This document shows, in pieces, positions 4,594 through 5,283 of a stretch of DNA of 5,283 nucleotides. The position numbers and the translations under genes are program-made. Position 1 is the first letter of the stretch. Each line of letters begins with the position of its first letter. The stretch is from an uncultured Muribaculaceae bacterium (GTDB lineage: Bacteria; Bacteroidota; Bacteroidia; Bacteroidales; Muribaculaceae). The notes under the pieces were generated by a model. It was not told the origin of the DNA. It made no database searches and saw only the letters and a program-made list of their open reading frames with translations. The stretch is taken from the NCBI GenBank assembly GCA_910578035.1, contig CAJTOB010000087.1:1-5283 (forward strand), given 5' to 3'.

Positions 4594-4809
4594 GATTCAC
4601 AAAGGCCCGCCCCGGGCTACCGCGGCTACGGCCGGACGGACTATGGGGGTATAGCTAATGGGGGCGGTAACATCGGATACAGTTGGTCATCTACGTTGGT
4701 AACGAATAGCACCACAACTCAGGTCATGGCTTTTTACACCGAATACCTTGATCCAAGCAGCTCGCAATATCGCGGCCACGGTCTTCAGTTGCGTTGCCTC
4801 TCGGAATAA
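4594..4809 (+). pseudogene. FISUMP (Fib_succ_major) C-terminal segment, cassette 2, no start
   Basis: After an in-frame TAA at 4591-4593 the frame is open for 71 codons to TAA 4807-4809, reading RPAPGYRGYGRTDYGG, then NIGYSWSST, a Ser/Thr-rich variable stretch, and HGLQLRCLSE. These are the G-Y-R-G-Y, W-S-S-T and LQLRCLSE landmarks of the FISUMP C-terminus. There is no ATG before the core, no signal peptide and no N-terminal domain, so it is not an independent gene; only read-through from the efflux gene would transcribe it. Compared with cassette 1, the shared nucleotides lie at the ends (4606-4617 with 2248-2259; 4778-4812 with 2408-2442, 34 of 35 identical), while the middle is strongly diverged and the length differs by 12 bp (207 against 195 bp). 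No frameshift is evident, unlike in cassette 1. Confidence 0.75.
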
Positions 4810-4812
4810 ACG
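4778..4812 (+). repeat. 35-bp direct repeat, copy 2 (end of FISUMP cassette 2)
   Basis: Partner of 2408-2442. Together the two copies bracket the hairpin-rich block and the efflux gene. Homology extends weakly past the repeat: GGCAGCCT starts 55 bp after the first base of the stop in copy 1 and 54 bp after in copy 2. Confidence 0.9.
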
Positions 4813-4930
4813 CCGCGTGCCCGCGGGGGGCAAAGGGCCGGGTCTTCCCTAAAAAATAAGGGCAGCCTCTACCCTAAGCAAGTTAACACCCCTGCCACGG
4901 CAACCAAACCCAAACACCTCCATATGCCAC

Positions 4931-4966
4931 GAAGGGCGATTCCGAACCGGTTCGGAATCGCCCTTC
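4931..4966. terminator. 36-bp perfect palindrome, probable bidirectional terminator
   Basis: GAAGGGCGATTCCGAACC (4931-4948) is followed at once by its exact reverse complement (4949-4966). It lies between the rightward cassette and the 3' end of the leftward gene (stop at 4993), where a shared terminator is expected. U-tracts are weak on both sides, which is usual for Bacteroidetes. Confidence 0.75.
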
Positions 4967-4992
4967 TTCTATCAGGCCCGCGACGAATTGCG

Positions 4993-5283
4993 CTAATTCA
5001 GACTGATCTCGTCGATGAAGACGAACGCCGGACTGTTCTTGCCCGGATGCCACTCCGGCATACTGTGCTCCGGCTTCACGACGATCTTCACATACCGCGT
5101 CGTCACCGGATCGAACGTCAATTCATGTTCGTAAATGCCGTCCCGATCCTTCTGTCCCAAGGCCGGATACTCCGCTTCGGCCACCTTCCGGTACGTCACG
5201 CCGTCGTCCGACACCTCCACGCCGAAATAGCGCGCGTCGAACACCCAGTCCCCCTTCACCACGCACGTTTCGATCTGCGCCCG
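4993..5283 (-). CDS. C-terminal discoidin-like (F5/8 type C) domain, probable GH20 beta-hexosaminidase (partial)
   Basis: The minus-strand frame is open from the window edge to TAG at 4993-4995, giving the last 96 residues of a longer protein whose start lies outside; a GTG at 5262 is internal, not a start. The sequence is a beta-sandwich of discoidin type: YFGVEVSDDGVTYRKVAEAE, then HELTFDPVTTRYVKIVVKPE, and the closing segment MPEWHPGKNSPAFVFIDEIS. In Bacteroidetes GH20 beta-N-acetylhexosaminidases the C-terminal domain typically ends in just this way (P-x-WHPG...AW/F-x-F-hydrophobic-DEI). The enzyme would remove terminal GlcNAc/GalNAc from host or dietary glycans in the periplasm or at the surface, with this domain binding carbohydrate. 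The catalytic D-E pair is not in the window, so another glycosidase carrying the same domain is possible. Confidence 0.75.
   Translation of the reverse strand, partial: RAQIETCVVKGDWVFDARYFGVEVSDDGVTYRKVAEAEYPALGQKDRDGIYEHELTFDPVTTRYVKIVVKPEHSMPEWHPGKNSPAFVFIDEISLN

Noticed and set aside
3980..4600. 206-codon minus-strand open frame over the efflux gene
   Set aside because: It is antisense to a clearly real TolC-family gene and arises from GC-rich codon bias; Gly/Phe/Gln-rich without family features.
2248..4812. FISUMP cassettes as template and variable repeats of a diversity-generating retroelement
   Set aside because: No reverse transcriptase is in the window, the copies differ in length, and differences are not restricted to adenines (for example T/C at 2413/4783). 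Not excluded if an RT lies elsewhere, but not supported here.
2968..5000. Similarity GAATCGCGCTAAT (2978) and GAATTGCGCTAAT (4985)
   Set aside because: The second copy is the end of a coding frame (AATTAG stop); 12 of 13 matching bases in GC-biased DNA can be chance and the flanks do not align.
1..5283. CRISPR array
   Set aside because: No regularly spaced direct repeats with unique spacers are present.

Overview
The window looks like an accessory segment from a Bacteroidales genome, most likely an Alistipes-type gut bacterium. The clues are TAnnTTTG-type -7 promoter elements, start codons without clear Shine-Dalgarno sites, two C-terminal segments of the FISUMP family (Fib_succ_major, ending in LQLRCLSE), and small helix-turn-helix genes typical of Bacteroidales integrative elements. 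The genus is inferred from composition and style only.

Left part, minus strand (1-1306): two tandem small HTH genes run off the left edge. Upstream of them are remnants of two amino-acid enzymes: an internal, frameshifted piece of a branched-chain aminotransferase (ilvE-like), fused to the first 87 codons of a methionine gamma-lyase / O-acetylhomoserine sulfhydrylase-type enzyme. An intact AT-rich Lrp/AsnC regulator (1557-2024, plus) is divergent to that truncated gene and probably once controlled it. Its 3' side (2025-2211) holds promoter-like motifs, an inverted repeat and an A18 tract, where composition changes abruptly from AT-rich to GC-rich.

Middle (2212-3400): a promoterless FISUMP C-terminal segment (cassette 1) is followed by about 900 bp of GC-rich DNA with no credible gene but many perfect short inverted repeats. 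Two of these are related hairpins in opposite orientation whose stems differ by a compensatory base-pair change.

Right part (3341-5283): a good Bacteroidetes promoter drives a complete TolC-family outer-membrane efflux gene with no pump partner in the window. Fifteen bases past its stop begins the open frame of a second FISUMP C-terminal segment (cassette 2), in the same orientation as cassette 1. The cassettes share nearly identical ends and 3' flanks but have divergent cores, so they could be silent donor cassettes for sequence variation or remnants of duplicated tails. A 36-bp perfect palindrome then separates them from the 3' end of a minus-strand discoidin-like (F5/8 type C) domain, probably the C-terminus of a GH20 beta-hexosaminidase.

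The main leads are the FISUMP cassettes, the hairpin-rich non-coding block between them, and the chimeric metabolic-gene remnants feeding into the HTH pair.
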